From contig NZ_JBQCHP010000085.1 in assembly GCF_051954575.1 (NCBI RefSeq), forward strand, positions 72,913 to 136,912: a stretch of DNA of 64,000 nt, written 5' to 3'. Shown here piece by piece: positions 49,040 to 57,661 of this stretch; position 1 is the stretch's first letter; each line of letters begins with the position of its first letter. Source of the DNA: Dyella_B sp035690825 (lineage in GTDB: Bacteria > Pseudomonadota > Gammaproteobacteria > Xanthomonadales > Rhodanobacteraceae). The translations under genes and the position numbers were made by a program. The notes beneath the pieces are model-generated. The model was given only the letters and a program-made list of their open reading frames with translations, had not been told where the DNA came from and searched no databases.

Positions 49040-51312
49040 GCCGGTGTTACCTCCTTCACGGAGGTGCCGATGGACTGCAGCAAAGGTTGCAGTTGCTCGA
49101 TGGTGTTTTCCGGCAGGCGATGCTGCCAGTTGGGATGGCTGTCGACGGTGCCGGGAAGGTTGGGTTGGGTTTTGAGGTTGAGGGCGTCTTCGAGGGGGAG
49201 GATGAGGAGCGGGGAAGGGGTTTGGGCGAGGAATGCAACGTAATTGCATGCTTGCGTCGGGGCTTGGTTCCCCTCACCGTCTTGGTCTCCCTCACCGTCA
49301 TTCCGGCGAACGCCGGCACGCGGGGAGAGCACAGGGATGTGCTCGGCTTTGAGGAGCGAGGAATCCATTTTTAATGCGCCGCGCGATGCACTGAGAATCG
49401 ATGTCGTGTCCTTCGGACGCATATCTAAACTGGATGATTCGCTTCGCTCACCCCCTTCGGGGGCCGTCCTTCGGACGTTCTCCGCGCTTCGCGCTACGTC
49501 CGGCGTTCGCCGGAATGACGATATGGAGGCGCCGACGGCTTGATCTAAACGCACGACCTCATCCTCCCGCGCACGCATCCGTCGCCGCATCTCTTCTTCA
49601 CCAAACCCATGCGCCTTGGCGAGCTGCGCAATATCCACTCCTTCCCGCCACCCCGCCAACGGCGGCAAATCATGCGTCGTCGTCGTCGCCACCGCGTTCT
49701 TTCTCCATGATTCCGGTGCAAGAAACTCACCCTGTTCGTCGCGCGTAAACAGCAGCACGTCAATGCCCAGCACGCCACGCGCGGCAAGCAGGTCGCGCAA
49801 GCCCACCGGCACGGTACCCAGGTCCTCGCCAATCACGATGCAACGCTGGCGCCATGATTCCAGCGCAGTAAGCCGCAGCAGATCCTGCAAAGGCTGGCGA
49901 AGGTAGCCGCCTTCGGTGGAAGGGCCGCCTTGCGGCAGTACCCAGATGTGCTGGAAGCCGATGATGTGGTCGATGCGCAGGCCGCCGCCGCGCTGCATGT
50001 TCGCGCGCAGTAGTTCGATAAACGGACGAAAGCCGCTGGCTTTCAGGTCAGATGGCGCATACGAGGTGATGCCCCATCTTTGTCCGTCCGGATTGAACGC
50101 ATCCGGTGGCGCGCCCAGCTCAAGGCCTTGCAGGACATGCTCGCGCCACGTCCACGCTTCGCCGCCGCCTGCTTCGAAACCGACGGCCAGATCGCAGATC
50201 AGGCCGATATGTTGATCCGCATCGAGCGCGCGCCGCTGGGTGCTTTCCCAGCAACGCGCGGCCAGCCATTGCAGGAAGATCTCCAAATCCACCTCGGGCA
50301 CGTGTTGTTGCGCGAACGCGGCGGCGGACGCTTCGCTGCGCCAATCGTCCTGCCATGCCTGCCAGGCGCTGCTTTCGCCGGCCAGCATCGCCTGCGATTG
50401 GCGCGCGGCCAGCCACGCGTGGCGTTTCAGCGCATCGCCACCTTCGGCGGTGAAACGTTGCAGGTCATCGCGCAGCGTCGGCGGCGCATGCGCGAATTGT
50501 TCATGCAGCACGCGGAACACGTTGCGACGTAGTGCATACGCCACCGGCCAGTCGACCAGCTTGCCTTGTTGCGCGAGATGCCAGGTCGATGCCAGTCCGC
50601 TGGCTTGCAGCGCGGCGTTCAACGCGGCTGCACCGAGCACCTGCGCGGGATCGGCATGCACCCAGTTGAGAAAACCGCGATGCGAAGGGGAATACGGGCT
50701 GTAGTGTCCGGCGACGGGGCTCATCGCATGCAGTGGACTGAGGGCGATCGCATCGCCGCCGGCGCGGCCGATCGTTTCGGCAAGTTCGGCCACCGCGCGG
50801 CTGTCGCCCAGGCCGCCATCGTTGGCGTGCCGCAATGAATACACCTGCGCGGCCAATCCCCAGGCACGATGTTTGTCTGTACCCAGCGCGTCGCCCACAC
50901 CGAAGCAGCGCGGCGGCGCCACAGCCAGCATCAGCGAATGGTTGCCTGCATCCAATTGGTAATAACCGTATTGCGAAGGCGCGCGATAGCAGCCGGCGCC
51001 GAGCGGTGCGAGCTGGTGCGGGCGGCCTTCTTCATCGATCATCGCCAGCTGTTCGCCATGCAGCAGGGCGGGCGGCATATCGAAGGCATCGCCGGCGTCC
51101 ACGCTGAGAAGGACAGGCAGTGCGCGATGGCGTTCCTCGATCCGTTGCAGGCTTGCCCGGCGGCTGGATTCATCCTGCGCAGGTAGTTGCAGCGCCGCCA
51201 GCAAACCCTGCAGCGCGTCATCGGATACGGTGCGTGGCTGGCCGGAGGCGTCGGTCCATTGAACGGACAGGCCGGCGGCGCGCGCCAGCATTTCAAGCGA
51301 GGAGCCGCTCAC
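49036..51312 (-). CDS. malQ: 4-alpha-glucanotransferase MalQ with REP-derived in-frame insertion
   Basis: This GH77 enzyme of about 758 residues transfers alpha-1,4-glucan segments between maltodextrins. It has an N-terminal region, a TIM barrel with SPSHRGFLNW, GLRIDHIIGFQHIWV (nucleophile Asp), VIGEDLGTVP (acid/base Glu) and TTHDLPPLAGW. Near the C-terminus, between MRAREDEVVRLDQAV and CNYVAFLAQTPSPLLI, lies a stretch encoded by a REP element (49296-49520): ISSFRRTP at one end and GVRRNDGEG at the other. MalQ then resumes with LPGTVDSHPNWQ. I start at GTG 51312, which has GGGAG seven bases upstream; ATG 51291 is an alternative. Whether the insertion permits activity is unknown. Confidence 0.9.
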   Translation of the reverse strand: MSGSSLEMLARAAGLSVQWTDASGQPRTVSDDALQGLLAALQLPAQDESSRRASLQRIEERHRALPVLLSVDAGDAFDMPPALLHGEQLAMIDEEGRPHQLAPLGAGCYRAPSQYGYYQLDAGNHSLMLAVAPPRCFGVGDALGTDKHRAWGLAAQVYSLRHANDGGLGDSRAVAELAETIGRAGGDAIALSPLHAMSPVAGHYSPYSPSHRGFLNWVHADPAQVLGAAALNAALQASGLASTWHLAQQGKLVDWPVAYALRRNVFRVLHEQFAHAPPTLRDDLQRFTAEGGDALKRHAWLAARQSQAMLAGESSAWQAWQDDWRSEASAAAFAQQHVPEVDLEIFLQWLAARCWESTQRRALDADQHIGLICDLAVGFEAGGGEAWTWREHVLQGLELGAPPDAFNPDGQRWGITSYAPSDLKASGFRPFIELLRANMQRGGGLRIDHIIGFQHIWVLPQGGPSTEGGYLRQPLQDLLRLTALESWRQRCIVIGEDLGTVPVGLRDLLAARGVLGIDVLLFTRDEQGEFLAPESWRKNAVATTTTHDLPPLAGWREGVDIAQLAKAHGFGEEEMRRRMRAREDEVVRLDQAVGASISSFRRTPDVARSAENVRRTAPEGGERSESSSLDMRPKDTTSILSASRGALKMDSSLLKAEHIPVLSPRAGVRRNDGEGDQDGEGNQAPTQACNYVAFLAQTPSPLLILPLEDALNLKTQPNLPGTVDSHPNWQHRLPENTIEQLQPLLQSIGTSVKEVTPA
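49296..49520. repeat. REP inverted pair inside malQ, family A copy 5
   Basis: The left arm CGTCATTCCGGCGAACGCCG and the right arm CGGCGTTCGCCGGAATGACG bound 225 bases, exactly 75 codons, and the frame stays open across it. The interior also has a row of short TTCG-loop palindromes (49453-49493), including CCCCCTTCGGGGG and CGTCCTTCGGACG. It interrupts the C-terminal part of the MalQ coding sequence. Confidence 0.88.
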
Positions 51313-53104
51313 CTTCCAACTCCCTGACCAATACGGCGGCGGTATGCGCCTGAAGGACACCGCGATCGAGCGCATCCATCGCGTCCTGCGACTCGATCCA
51401 GATCACGCGGGTGGCCGAGTCGCGCGGCAGCGATACGTCTTTATCCGACAGGTTCAATGCGATTTCCCAATAGTGCCCGTCGCTCAATCGCCAGCGCGCG
51501 TACACCGCCTTGTCGCCGAGCACCTCGCAGCCCAGCGCGCAACAATTCTCCAGCCGGTCGGAAAGAAAGCGGTTGCGCAGTTTCAAAAGGCCGCTCAGCC
51601 AGCGCGTCCATTCCCAGCTGCGCTCGTTTTCGTCCATGCGCGGGATGGAGGCGGCGTAGGTATCGAGCGCGTTCGGGTCGGGAATCAATTCGCGCCGCTC
51701 CGGATCGGTAAAGCCGGAGAAATGTGCGAACTCTTCGCGCCGGCCCTGGCGCACTTTTTCAGCCAGTTCGCCTTCGTAGTCGGTGAAGTAATAGAACGGT
51801 GTGCGGCAACCCCATTCCTCGCCCATGAAAAACAGTGGAATCATCGGGCTGAGCGCCACCATCACCATTGCCGCGCGCAGGTCGGCTTCGCTGGTGAGGC
51901 AGGTCAGCCGCTCGCCGAGCGGGCGGTTGCCGATCTGGTCGTGGTTCTGCAGGAACAGCACGAACGAGGTGGGGCGAAGATCCTGGCTGGGTTCGCCGCG
52001 CGAGATGCCGCGGCGGTCGTGCTGGCCCTGGAACACGAAACCCTCCGCCAGCGCCTTGGCCAGGTCCGCGGTGGAGTTCTTGGCGAAGTCGGCGTAATAG
52101 CCTTCGTGCTCGCCGGTGAGCATCACGTGCAGCACGTTGTGCGCGTCGTCGTTCCACTGCGCGTTGTAGTCGCCGCGCAGCAGGCTGGCATTGTTGTGCT
52201 CGTTTTCCAGGATCAACCACACCTGCCGTCCGCGCGGCAGGCAAGTGCGCCGGATCGCGGCGCCGAGTTCCTCCAGGAAGGCCTGCGGCTGGATCGCGTG
52301 CACGGCATCCAGCCGCAGGCCGTCGATGCGGTACTCGTTGATCCACATCAGCGCGTTGTCGATGAAATAGCGCGCCACTTGCGGGCGTCGGAAATCGATC
52401 GCCGCGCCCCACGGCGTGTGCGTGTCGGCGCTGAAGAATTCCGGCGCATAGTCCGGCAGTTGATTGCCGACCGGTCCGAAGTGGTTGTAGACCACGTCCA
52501 GGATCACCGACAGGCCCAGCCGGTGTGCGTGATCGACCATCGCCTTGAGCGAATCGATGCTGCCGTAGGAGGCATCGGGCGCATACGGCAGCACGCCGTC
52601 GTAACCCCAGTTGCGATCGCCGTGGAACGAGGCGATCGGCATCAGTTCGATCGCGGTGTAGCCACAGGCGGCCAGCCGCGGCAGCGCCTGGCACAGGGTA
52701 TCGAAGCCGCCCATCGCGCCCACATGCACTTCGCAGATCACCGCGGTATGCCATGGCGCGCCGCTCCAGTCGTTGCATTGCCAGACATGGTCGCGCGGGT
52801 CCACCACCATGCTCGCGCCGAGTACGCCGCCTGGTTGCGAACGCGAAGCGGGATCGGGCACCTGGCGTCCGTCGGTGCGATAGACGTAGCGCGTATCCGG
52901 ATCGACCTCGATGGCGAGCGTGTGATTGCCATCTTGGTCGCGATGCATCGGGAACGCGAGCTCGTCGATCACCAGTTCGACGAGCCTGGCGCTGGGCGCC
53001 CACACGCGAAAGCGCGTGGTGCCGTCGTCGAGAACCTGCGCCCCATACGTGCAATCGTGGCAGGACGAAGCGGGCGATTGAGTTGGAATGGGATGTGTGG
53101 ACAT
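51293..53104 (-). CDS. treZ: Malto-oligosyltrehalose trehalohydrolase TreZ
   Basis: This 603-residue GH13 enzyme cleaves the alpha-1,4 bond next to the trehalose end of maltooligosyltrehalose, releasing free trehalose. The N-terminal domain (TRFRVWAPSARLVELVI) is followed by a TIM barrel with LDVVYNHFGPVGNQ, YRIDGLRLDAVHAI (nucleophile Asp) and FLQNHDQIGNRPLGERL. Length is typical. It is the first gene of the tightly coupled treZ-malQ-treY-DUF2934 run and overlaps the preferred malQ start by 20 bases. A family D repeat separates it from glgB. Confidence 0.95.
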   Translation of the reverse strand: MSTHPIPTQSPASSCHDCTYGAQVLDDGTTRFRVWAPSARLVELVIDELAFPMHRDQDGNHTLAIEVDPDTRYVYRTDGRQVPDPASRSQPGGVLGASMVVDPRDHVWQCNDWSGAPWHTAVICEVHVGAMGGFDTLCQALPRLAACGYTAIELMPIASFHGDRNWGYDGVLPYAPDASYGSIDSLKAMVDHAHRLGLSVILDVVYNHFGPVGNQLPDYAPEFFSADTHTPWGAAIDFRRPQVARYFIDNALMWINEYRIDGLRLDAVHAIQPQAFLEELGAAIRRTCLPRGRQVWLILENEHNNASLLRGDYNAQWNDDAHNVLHVMLTGEHEGYYADFAKNSTADLAKALAEGFVFQGQHDRRGISRGEPSQDLRPTSFVLFLQNHDQIGNRPLGERLTCLTSEADLRAAMVMVALSPMIPLFFMGEEWGCRTPFYYFTDYEGELAEKVRQGRREEFAHFSGFTDPERRELIPDPNALDTYAASIPRMDENERSWEWTRWLSGLLKLRNRFLSDRLENCCALGCEVLGDKAVYARWRLSDGHYWEIALNLSDKDVSLPRDSATRVIWIESQDAMDALDRGVLQAHTAAVLVRELEGERLLA

Positions 53105-53257
53105 GGGAACCGCACTGCGGAGTTGTAGTCTCTTCGTACTTCCTTTTGCGCAGTGGGCGGGTGATTTTTTGGTGATGTTCGCCGCCCTGCGCCGTCATGT
53201 GCGCGAAGCACGAATGGATGCTCAAGCACATGAAGTTTTTTGCTTGCCGTGTACTGC

Positions 53258-53374
53258 TCCCTCCCCTGCGAAGTAGGGGAGGGCTGGGGTGGGGTTACGC
53301 AATCTCGCGGTGAATTGAACACATGCGGCATGCTCGGACCCACCCCAACCCTCCCCTGCGCGCAGGGGAGGGGA
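53258..53374. repeat. Family D MITE-like inverted repeat, copy 5
   Basis: Cores CTCCCTCCCCTGCGAAGTAG on the left and CCCTCCCCTGCGCGCAGGGG on the right enclose the family's GGGGTTACGCAATCTCGCGG segment. The outer flanks of copies 1, 3 and 4 are not recognisable here. It lies between treZ and glgB in the glycogen block and may partly separate their transcripts. Confidence 0.82.
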
Positions 53375-53387
53375 CAGAACAAGCCAT

Positions 53388-55661
53388 TCACCCCTCGCCC
53401 CGATCCGGCCGCAGGATCAAGGTCGCCAGCGGCGGCAACAGCAGGTTCAACGAATACGGTTGCCCGCGGCAGCCGGACGCATCGGCGTGGATCAGGCCAC
53501 CATTGCCGACGTTGGAACCGCCGTAGTGCGCGCTGTCGGTGTTGCAGACCTCGCGCCACATGCCGTCTTCCGGTACGCCCACGCGATAGTCGCGGCGCAC
53601 TTCCGGCGTGAAATTGCACACCACCAGGATCGGTGGAAGACCCTCGCCGCCGCAGCGCAGATATGCATAGACCGAGGCATGCGTGTCATCGCCGATCACC
53701 CAGCGGAAGCCTTCCGGATCGTGGTCGAGGCGATGCAGAGCCGGCTCGTGCACCAGCAAGCGGTTGAGGTCGCTCACCAGCTGTTGCACGCCGCGATGCA
53801 TGGGGTCGTCCAGCAGATGCCAGTCCAGCGGGCGATCGTGATGCCATTCGCGTTCCTGTGCGAATTCGCCACCCATGAACAGCAGCTTCTTGCCCGGATG
53901 CGTCCACATGAAGCCGAAATAGGCGCGCAGGCTGGCGAACTTGCGCCAGCGGTCGCCGGGCATGCGCGCGATCAGCGAACCTTTGCCGTGTACCACTTCG
54001 TCATGCGACAGCGGCAGCACGAATTTCTCCGAATAGGCGTAGACCATGCCGAAGGTGAGATCGTGATGGTGATAGCGCCGGTACAGCGGATCGCGCTGCA
54101 TGTAGTTGAGGCTGTCGTGCATCCAGCCCATGTTCCACTTGTAGCTGAAACCCAGGCCGCCCTCGTTGACCGCGCGCGTGACGCCCGGCCATGCGGTGGA
54201 TTCCTCGGCCAGCACCATCACGCCTGGTTGTTCGCGCGCAACGGCAGTGTTGAGCGCCTGCAGAAAGGCGATGGCTTCGAGGTTTTCGCGGCCGCCGTGC
54301 TTGTTCGGTATCCACTCGCCTTCGGGCCGGCTGTAGTCGCGGTACAGCATGCTGGCGACCGCATCCACGCGCAGGCCGTCCACGTGGAAGTGGCGCACCC
54401 AGTGCGCGGCGCTGCCGATCAGGTACTGGCTCACCTCGCGGCGGCCGTAGTTGTAGATCAGCGTGTCCCAGTCCTGGTGCACGCCTTCGCGCGGATCGCT
54501 GTGCTCGTACAGCTTGGTGCCATCGAAATCGCGCAGGCCGTGCTCGTCGGAAGGGAAGTGCGCGCTGACCCAGTCGATGATCACGCCGATGCCGGCGACG
54601 TGGCAGGAATCGACGAAGCGAGCGAACGCATCCGGGCCGCCCATGCGCGCGGTGGGCGCGTAGATGGCGATGGGCTGGTAACCCCAGGAGCCGCCGAACG
54701 GATATTCGCTGATCGGCAGCAGTTCGATATGCGTGAAGCCTTGCGCCTGCACGTAGGGAATCAGGCGCGTGGCGAGCGTGCCCCAGTCGAGCGGACGGCC
54801 ATCCTCGTCCCATTGCCAGGAACCGGCGTGCACTTCGTAGATGGAAACGGGAACGCGGTCATAATCCACCGATGCGCGATGCGCCATCCACGAGGCGTCG
54901 TGCCAGTTCACGATCAGCGGCGCAGCCACCACCGAAGCGGTGGCGGGCGGCAGCTCGGTCTGGCGTGCGTACGGATCGGCCTTCAGCGGCAGCAGATGAC
55001 CGTTGCGGTCGAGCAGTTCGAACTTGTAGAGCGCGCCGGCCTTCAGGCCCGGAATGAAGATTTCCCACACGCCTTCGTGCGCGTGCCGGCGCATCATGTG
55101 GCGGCGACCGTCCCAGCGGTTGAAATCGCCCACCACCGATACGCGCGGTGCGTTCGGCGCCCATACCGAGAAATGCACGCCGTCCACGTCGCCCAGGTGC
55201 ATGACGTGCGCACCGAGGAAATCGCCCGGGCGGCTCAATTCGCCGGCGTGGAACGCGCGCAGTGTGCCTTCCGTCAGCAGCGGCGCGAAGGCGTATGGAT
55301 CGCGGATCACTTCCTTGCCCGTCGGCCAGCGGATGCGCAGGTAATAGTCTTCCGGCCGGTACGGCAGCGAGGCGGCGAAAATACCTTCCGCCAAACGTTG
55401 CGCCTGCCAAGTGGCGCCATCGGCCACGTCGATCACTTCCACTTCGGTGGCGCCGTGCATCGCGGTGGCGATGTACCAGTGATCGTCGTGCAGGTGCGGG
55501 CCGAGCAACTCGAATGGGTCGCCGCAACGTCCTTTGTCCAGCGCCTCCAGCACGTTGGCGGGAATGCACGCATGCACGCGTGCCGTGGGCGCCACGGCCA
55601 AACCGAGGTCGCTTCTCACGCGCTGGCCTTTTGAAAGTTGATCCGACACCACGTCATCCAC
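53388..55661 (-). CDS. glgB: 1,4-alpha-glucan branching enzyme GlgB
   Basis: This 757-residue GH13 enzyme makes alpha-1,6 branches in growing glycogen. It has an N-terminal carbohydrate-binding domain (DPFELLGPHLHDD), a second CBM48-like domain (GVHFSVWAPNAPRVSVVGDFNRWDG), and a barrel with HFHVDGLRVDAVASMLY (nucleophile Asp), AEESTAWPGV (acid/base Glu) and LPLSHDEVVHGKGSL. Length is usual for the long bacterial form. The start is a GTG that gives the best-looking N-terminus, but the ribosome site is weak. It follows glgA by 30 bases on the same strand, so the two are cotranscribed. Confidence 0.96.
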   Translation of the reverse strand: MDDVVSDQLSKGQRVRSDLGLAVAPTARVHACIPANVLEALDKGRCGDPFELLGPHLHDDHWYIATAMHGATEVEVIDVADGATWQAQRLAEGIFAASLPYRPEDYYLRIRWPTGKEVIRDPYAFAPLLTEGTLRAFHAGELSRPGDFLGAHVMHLGDVDGVHFSVWAPNAPRVSVVGDFNRWDGRRHMMRRHAHEGVWEIFIPGLKAGALYKFELLDRNGHLLPLKADPYARQTELPPATASVVAAPLIVNWHDASWMAHRASVDYDRVPVSIYEVHAGSWQWDEDGRPLDWGTLATRLIPYVQAQGFTHIELLPISEYPFGGSWGYQPIAIYAPTARMGGPDAFARFVDSCHVAGIGVIIDWVSAHFPSDEHGLRDFDGTKLYEHSDPREGVHQDWDTLIYNYGRREVSQYLIGSAAHWVRHFHVDGLRVDAVASMLYRDYSRPEGEWIPNKHGGRENLEAIAFLQALNTAVAREQPGVMVLAEESTAWPGVTRAVNEGGLGFSYKWNMGWMHDSLNYMQRDPLYRRYHHHDLTFGMVYAYSEKFVLPLSHDEVVHGKGSLIARMPGDRWRKFASLRAYFGFMWTHPGKKLLFMGGEFAQEREWHHDRPLDWHLLDDPMHRGVQQLVSDLNRLLVHEPALHRLDHDPEGFRWVIGDDTHASVYAYLRCGGEGLPPILVVCNFTPEVRRDYRVGVPEDGMWREVCNTDSAHYGGSNVGNGGLIHADASGCRGQPYSLNLLLPPLATLILRPDRGEG

Positions 55662-55691
55662 CTCGTCGTGCAGCCTGCCGTGCCCGCCTGC

Positions 55692-57296
55692 TTACGGATG
55701 GACATAGGTCTTCTCTTCGCGCGTGGAAGATGCCGGCTGCGCGACATGGCCGGGCTGCTGCTTGTTGAGCAACATGCGCCGGTACAGGGCCGCATACTGC
55801 CGGCCCGGGCCGTCCCAGCCGTGCTTCTCGAGCATCGCCGCACCGCGCATGGCGTTGAGCAGCAACGGTTCGGCGAAGATGCGAAAGGCGCGCTGCAGGC
55901 AGCGACGCAATTCGGAAACGGTGGCGTCACGGAACAGCAGACCGGTGACGCCATCCTCGATGGTGTCGACCAGGCCGCCGGTGGCGTGCGCGATCGGCAG
56001 GCAGCCATACGATTGCGCGTACATCTGGCTAAGGCCGCAGGGCTCGTAGCGCGAGGGCATCAGCAGGAAATCCGCGCCGGCGAACATGCGCCGTGCCAAT
56101 CCTTCCTCGAAACCGATATGCGCCGCGACGCGGCCGGGGAAGCGTCGCGGCAGGCGCGCGATGGTGCGCTCGATCGACGGATCGCCGCGGCCGATCAAGG
56201 CCAGCTGGCCGCCCGCGGCGATGATCTGCGGCGCCGCTTCGCAAATCAAATCCACGCCTTTCTGCTGCACCATGCGCGAGATCACCGCGAACAGCGGGCC
56301 GCTTTGTTCGCGCAAGCCCATTTCCGCGCGCAGGCTGTGCGTGTTCTGTGCCCGCGTATCCCACTGGCCGATGGTGAAGGGCGCCTCCAGCGCCGGATCG
56401 CGCTGCGGATCCCAACTCGGGTCAATACCGTTGACGATGCCGATCAGGCGGCCTTCCTGCGCGCGCTTGTGCAGCAGTGCGTCCAGTCCGCAGCCGTGCG
56501 CCGGCTCGGTGATCTGGCGCGCGTAGCATTCGCTGACCGTGGTGAGATAGGTCGCCTTGGCGACGCCTTCATGCAGGAACGAAATGCGCCCGCGCGGTTC
56601 GTGCTCGGTACGCTTGCGCGTCATGCCGATGGTGGCGGCGGTGGAAGCCGGAAACACGCCCTGGTAGGCCAGGTTGTGAATGGTGAGCACAGTAGGCACG
56701 GCATTGCTCTGGCCTTCCAGGTAATGCGTGGCCAGCGCGCAGGGCCAGTCGTTCAGATGTAACAGGTCCGGGCGCCAGTCCATCTGTGCGTGATTGAGCG
56801 CGATCTCCGCCGCCGCATACGACAGTGTGCCGAAACGGATCGCGTTGTCCGGCCACTCGTGCCCATGCACGTCGGTGTAGGGTGAACCTTCGCGCTCATA
56901 CAGTTCGGCATTGCACAGCACCAGGATGGTCAGGCCGTCGCTGGTCTTGATTTCACCGATCTCGCACGCCGGCAATGCGTGATGGCCCAGCGTCTTGCCG
57001 ACCATGCGCATGGAGCGGGCCGCCGCCATCACCTTGGGATGGCCGGGCAGCAGCACGCGGACATCGTGGTCCTTGGCCAACGCGCGGGGCAGGGCGGCAG
57101 AGACGTCGCCCAGGCCGCCGGCCTTGACGAAATCGGTCATTTCGGTGGTGACGAAAAGGATTCTCCCGCCGCTCCGCTCGGCGCGCGCGGCGGTGGCGGG
57201 CGGTTCGGATCGATGCCGATGCACGCCGGAGACGACTTCTCGTTTCTGGTGATGATTCGGGTGATGGATCCTGTGTGCAGGTTTGGCGATGCTCAT
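55692..57296 (-). CDS. glgA: Glycogen synthase GlgA
   Basis: This 534-residue GT5 enzyme extends glycogen from ADP-glucose in the cytoplasm. The conserved Lys58 in VKAGGLGDV contacts the sugar-nucleotide phosphates, and DWRPDLLHLNDWP, VLTIHNLAYQGVFP, GIVNGIDPSWDP and PSRYEPCGLSQMYAQSYG (acceptor Glu and retaining-GT motif) are all present. I start at the ATG at 57296, since the sequence before it is not conserved; the first 40 residues are basic and probably unstructured. Its substrate enzyme, ADP-glucose pyrophosphorylase, is not in the window. It heads the leftward glycogen/trehalose block. Confidence 0.95.
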   Translation of the reverse strand: MSIAKPAHRIHHPNHHQKREVVSGVHRHRSEPPATAARAERSGGRILFVTTEMTDFVKAGGLGDVSAALPRALAKDHDVRVLLPGHPKVMAAARSMRMVGKTLGHHALPACEIGEIKTSDGLTILVLCNAELYEREGSPYTDVHGHEWPDNAIRFGTLSYAAAEIALNHAQMDWRPDLLHLNDWPCALATHYLEGQSNAVPTVLTIHNLAYQGVFPASTAATIGMTRKRTEHEPRGRISFLHEGVAKATYLTTVSECYARQITEPAHGCGLDALLHKRAQEGRLIGIVNGIDPSWDPQRDPALEAPFTIGQWDTRAQNTHSLRAEMGLREQSGPLFAVISRMVQQKGVDLICEAAPQIIAAGGQLALIGRGDPSIERTIARLPRRFPGRVAAHIGFEEGLARRMFAGADFLLMPSRYEPCGLSQMYAQSYGCLPIAHATGGLVDTIEDGVTGLLFRDATVSELRRCLQRAFRIFAEPLLLNAMRGAAMLEKHGWDGPGRQYAALYRRMLLNKQQPGHVAQPASSTREEKTYVHP

Positions 57297-57661
57297 TCCA
57301 TTTGATCTCACGATATGGCTGCAAGGCGACGATTCGCCCGTCTTTTGCAGATTTATGCTTGAGGTTAGGGCTCTGATGATCAAACTTCCGTACAGCTAGC
57401 GGTGTGGCAAAGTGAAGATCGCGAGACGAATCGGCGCGAACGTGCACGCGAAATCTCCACCATGCGATAGCGGATAAAGGCGTGAACAACTTTCCGTGCA
57501 CGCCGCTTTTACGAACGGCAGTGCACGGTGGGGCGAGGTTTTCTTTAGACGGGAGGTATCGCCGCTGATCCACTGCGGGCGTGCAGATCGCTCGTCATTC
57601 CTGCAACGCCGGAATGATGGCGCGGTGACAGGTGCATCAGTGGTGGTACACATGGATCGCA
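57297..57661. other. Divergent intergenic region between glgA and the MscS-type channel
   Basis: This gap should hold promoters for the glycogen block (leftward) and the channel gene (rightward). A single REP unit lies at 57593-57620. I see no convincing additional gene, and no clear promoter hexamers. Confidence 0.45.
57593..57620. repeat. Single degenerate REP unit, family A
   Basis: CGTCATTCCTGCAACGCCGG followed by AATGATGG is one REP arm with a disturbed centre and no partner arm nearby. It lies just before the start of the MscS-type channel gene. Confidence 0.65.

Noticed and set aside
49036..51312. malQ as a frameshifted pseudogene
   Set aside because: The frame is continuous through the REP insertion and resumes with normal MalQ C-terminal sequence, so the gene is interrupted by an insertion rather than frameshifted.
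51344..55634. Long rightward frames under treZ and glgB
   Set aside because: They run exactly antisense to conserved GH13 genes and show only compositionally biased sequence (His/Arg/Val-rich).
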